A program made the translations under genes and the position numbers. From an uncultured Moraxellaceae bacterium (GTDB lineage Bacteria; Pseudomonadota; Gammaproteobacteria; Pseudomonadales; Moraxellaceae): DNA of 34,100 nucleotides. The stretch is taken from positions 1 through 34,100 of the forward strand of contig CAJXOR010000016.1 in assembly GCA_913057715.1 (NCBI GenBank), given 5' to 3'. Within the stretch, counting starts at the first letter, position 1. Every line of letters starts with the position of its first letter. Positions 33,328 through 34,100 of this stretch are shown here, one piece after another. The notes under the pieces were generated by a model, which did no database searches, was not told where the DNA came from, and saw only the letters and a list, made by a program, of their open reading frames with translations.

Positions 33328-33789
33328 ATGAGCTTACGCTCTGAGATTTCCTTGCCTCGTGATCCGCTAGATGCCCTATTGCTCGCCATTGGGCTGCGTT
33401 TTTATGACCTCTCCAAGCGCTCGGCTGAGTTTCAAGAGCTGCTGCGTCTTCGCAACTTTACTCTGCAGATCGCATCAAAAGACGGCTCAACCCGCTGTTT
33501 TATCGTGAGTGATGGGCATTTTCATCAATCTGCTGTAGCTGCTGAACACCCTGATCTGGCACTCACCTTTGCTAGTAGTATGCTGGGCGTTAAACTGATC
33601 ACCCGCTCTGATCCGGCTGCTTTGATCAATGCCATCCAGAGCGGGGAGCTTGAGTCAAAGGGTGACTTTGCGCTGCTGCTCTGGTTTGCGCAGGCTGGAT
33701 CTCACTTAGGACTGGGCAGTGATCTTGAAAAGTTGGGCTTGAAAGAGCCCCTAGATCAACTCAAACGTCTCAAGCGTCGCTTTTTTTGA
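33328..33789 (+). CDS. SCP2-like (sterol carrier-type) protein upstream of bioB
   Basis: A 153-residue protein. Residues about 45-135 follow the SCP2 pattern: strands [20 protein letters not shown], then PDLALTF, a helix, [35 protein letters not shown]2 folds bind fatty or hydrophobic ligands; bacterial stand-alone versions are mostly uncharacterised. It ends 7 bp before the bioB ATG, and the bioB ribosome-binding site (GAGGA, 33788-33792) overlaps its stop codon, so the two are probably co-translated. A link to biotin or fatty-acid metabolism is an inference from this position. Confidence 0.65.
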   Translation: MSLRSEISLPRDPLDALLLAIGLRFYDLSKRSAEFQELLRLRNFTLQIASKDGSTRCFIVSDGHFHQSAVAAEHPDLALTFASSMLGVKLITRSDPAALINAIQSGELESKGDFALLLWFAQAGSHLGLGSDLEKLGLKEPLDQLKRLKRRFF

Positions 33790-33796
33790 GGACTTT

Positions 33797-34053
33797 ATGA
33801 AAGACAACTCGTCTAACCTGTCAAACACCCTAAGCGCTGCCAGCAATGCTAAAGCTGCGAATCAGAAAGTCACCCGTGATCAGATCACGGCTTGGTTTGA
33901 GTTGCCTTTTATGGATTTGGTGTTAGAGGCGCAGCGTGTCCACCGTGGGCATTTTGCTGCTAATCAGGTGCAAGTCAGCACGCTACTCTCGATCAAGACG
34001 GGATGCTGCCCTGAGGTTTGTGATTACTGTAGCCAGTCGGCGCACTTTGATAC
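33797..34053 (+). CDS. bioB: Biotin synthase BioB, 3' truncated
   Basis: The first 85 complete codons of biotin synthase, the radical-SAM enzyme inserting sulfur into dethiobiotin. [20 protein letters not shown] carries the SAM-cluster CxxxCxxC cysteines just as in E. coli LLSIKTGACPEDCKYC. A variable N-terminus of about 30 residues (Ser/Asn/Ala-rich) comes first. E. coli BioB has 346 residues, so about three quarters are missing beyond the contig edge. The frame runs on without a stop into the adapter, adding a false tail [20 protein letters not shown] lies 4 bases before the ATG. Confidence 0.95.
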
Positions 34054-34100
34054 CTGTCTCTTATACACATCTGACGCTGCCGACGAAGAGGATAGTGTAG
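34054..34100 (-). other. Illumina Nextera i5 adapter (non-genomic)
   Basis: On the minus strand 34054-34072 is the Tn5 mosaic end, 34073-34086 the Read 1 stem, 34087-34094 the index TATCCTCT and 34095-34100 the CTACAC end of the P5 segment. It is the same i5 adapter and index as at bases 1-42, in the opposite direction. Confidence 0.98.

Overview
The genomic part of this window (43-34053) looks like a chromosomal contig from a gammaproteobacterium. The support is gene content: a divergent AhpA/YtjB-serB pair, a SerB with N-terminal ACT domains, full-length valS, YecA/YgfB-family (UPF0149), VF530-type and DUF1415 proteins, and a bioB start. I cannot name the genus. The two outer ends (1-42 and 34054-34100) are not genomic. 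They are Illumina Nextera i5 adapter sequence, so the first gene (esterase) and the last gene (bioB) are both cut and falsely extended.

Layout. 43-1133: esterase 3' part and an ABM-domain monooxygenase. 1260-3498: an AT-rich island with one lipoprotein gene and about 1.2 kb of what looks like decayed coding sequence. 3499-8845: a small membrane protein, an extradiol dioxygenase (YgiD type), a broken GGDEF fragment, a VF530-like protein, an intact membrane GGDEF protein, an RRM protein and a methyltransferase. 8927-13350: DUF1415, then a leftward molybdenum cofactor cluster (moeA, moaA, moaB) led by a DUF2939 gene. 13610-16581: valS with its terminator. 16954-20222: a protein-E-like secreted protein, a DUF3429 membrane protein, gloA with a strong terminator, and a nitronate monooxygenase-like flavoprotein.

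20440-22769 is the most notable region: three integron gene cassettes in tandem on the minus strand. Each has one unrecognised ORF and its own attC site, and no integrase is seen in the window (a CALIN-type array). It lies between the flavoprotein gene and an SDR-DUF2784 operon. 24475-27561 holds a DUF429 protein, a second GGDEF protein and a VIT/CCC1-type transporter gene broken by a +1 frameshift. 27622-29445 is a leftward set of two YbjQ-family proteins, a UPF0149 protein and a very acidic small protein. 29512-32400 is the divergent AhpA/YtjB-like and serB pair. 32819-34053 holds a small membrane protein, an SCP2-like protein and bioB, the last two tightly coupled.

One composition signal separates old from acquired DNA. 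By eye, GATC occurs about once per 65-115 bp in the backbone genes I counted, but about once per 265-370 bp in the cassette array and the AT-rich island. No rRNA, tRNA, CRISPR array or insertion sequence was recognised.
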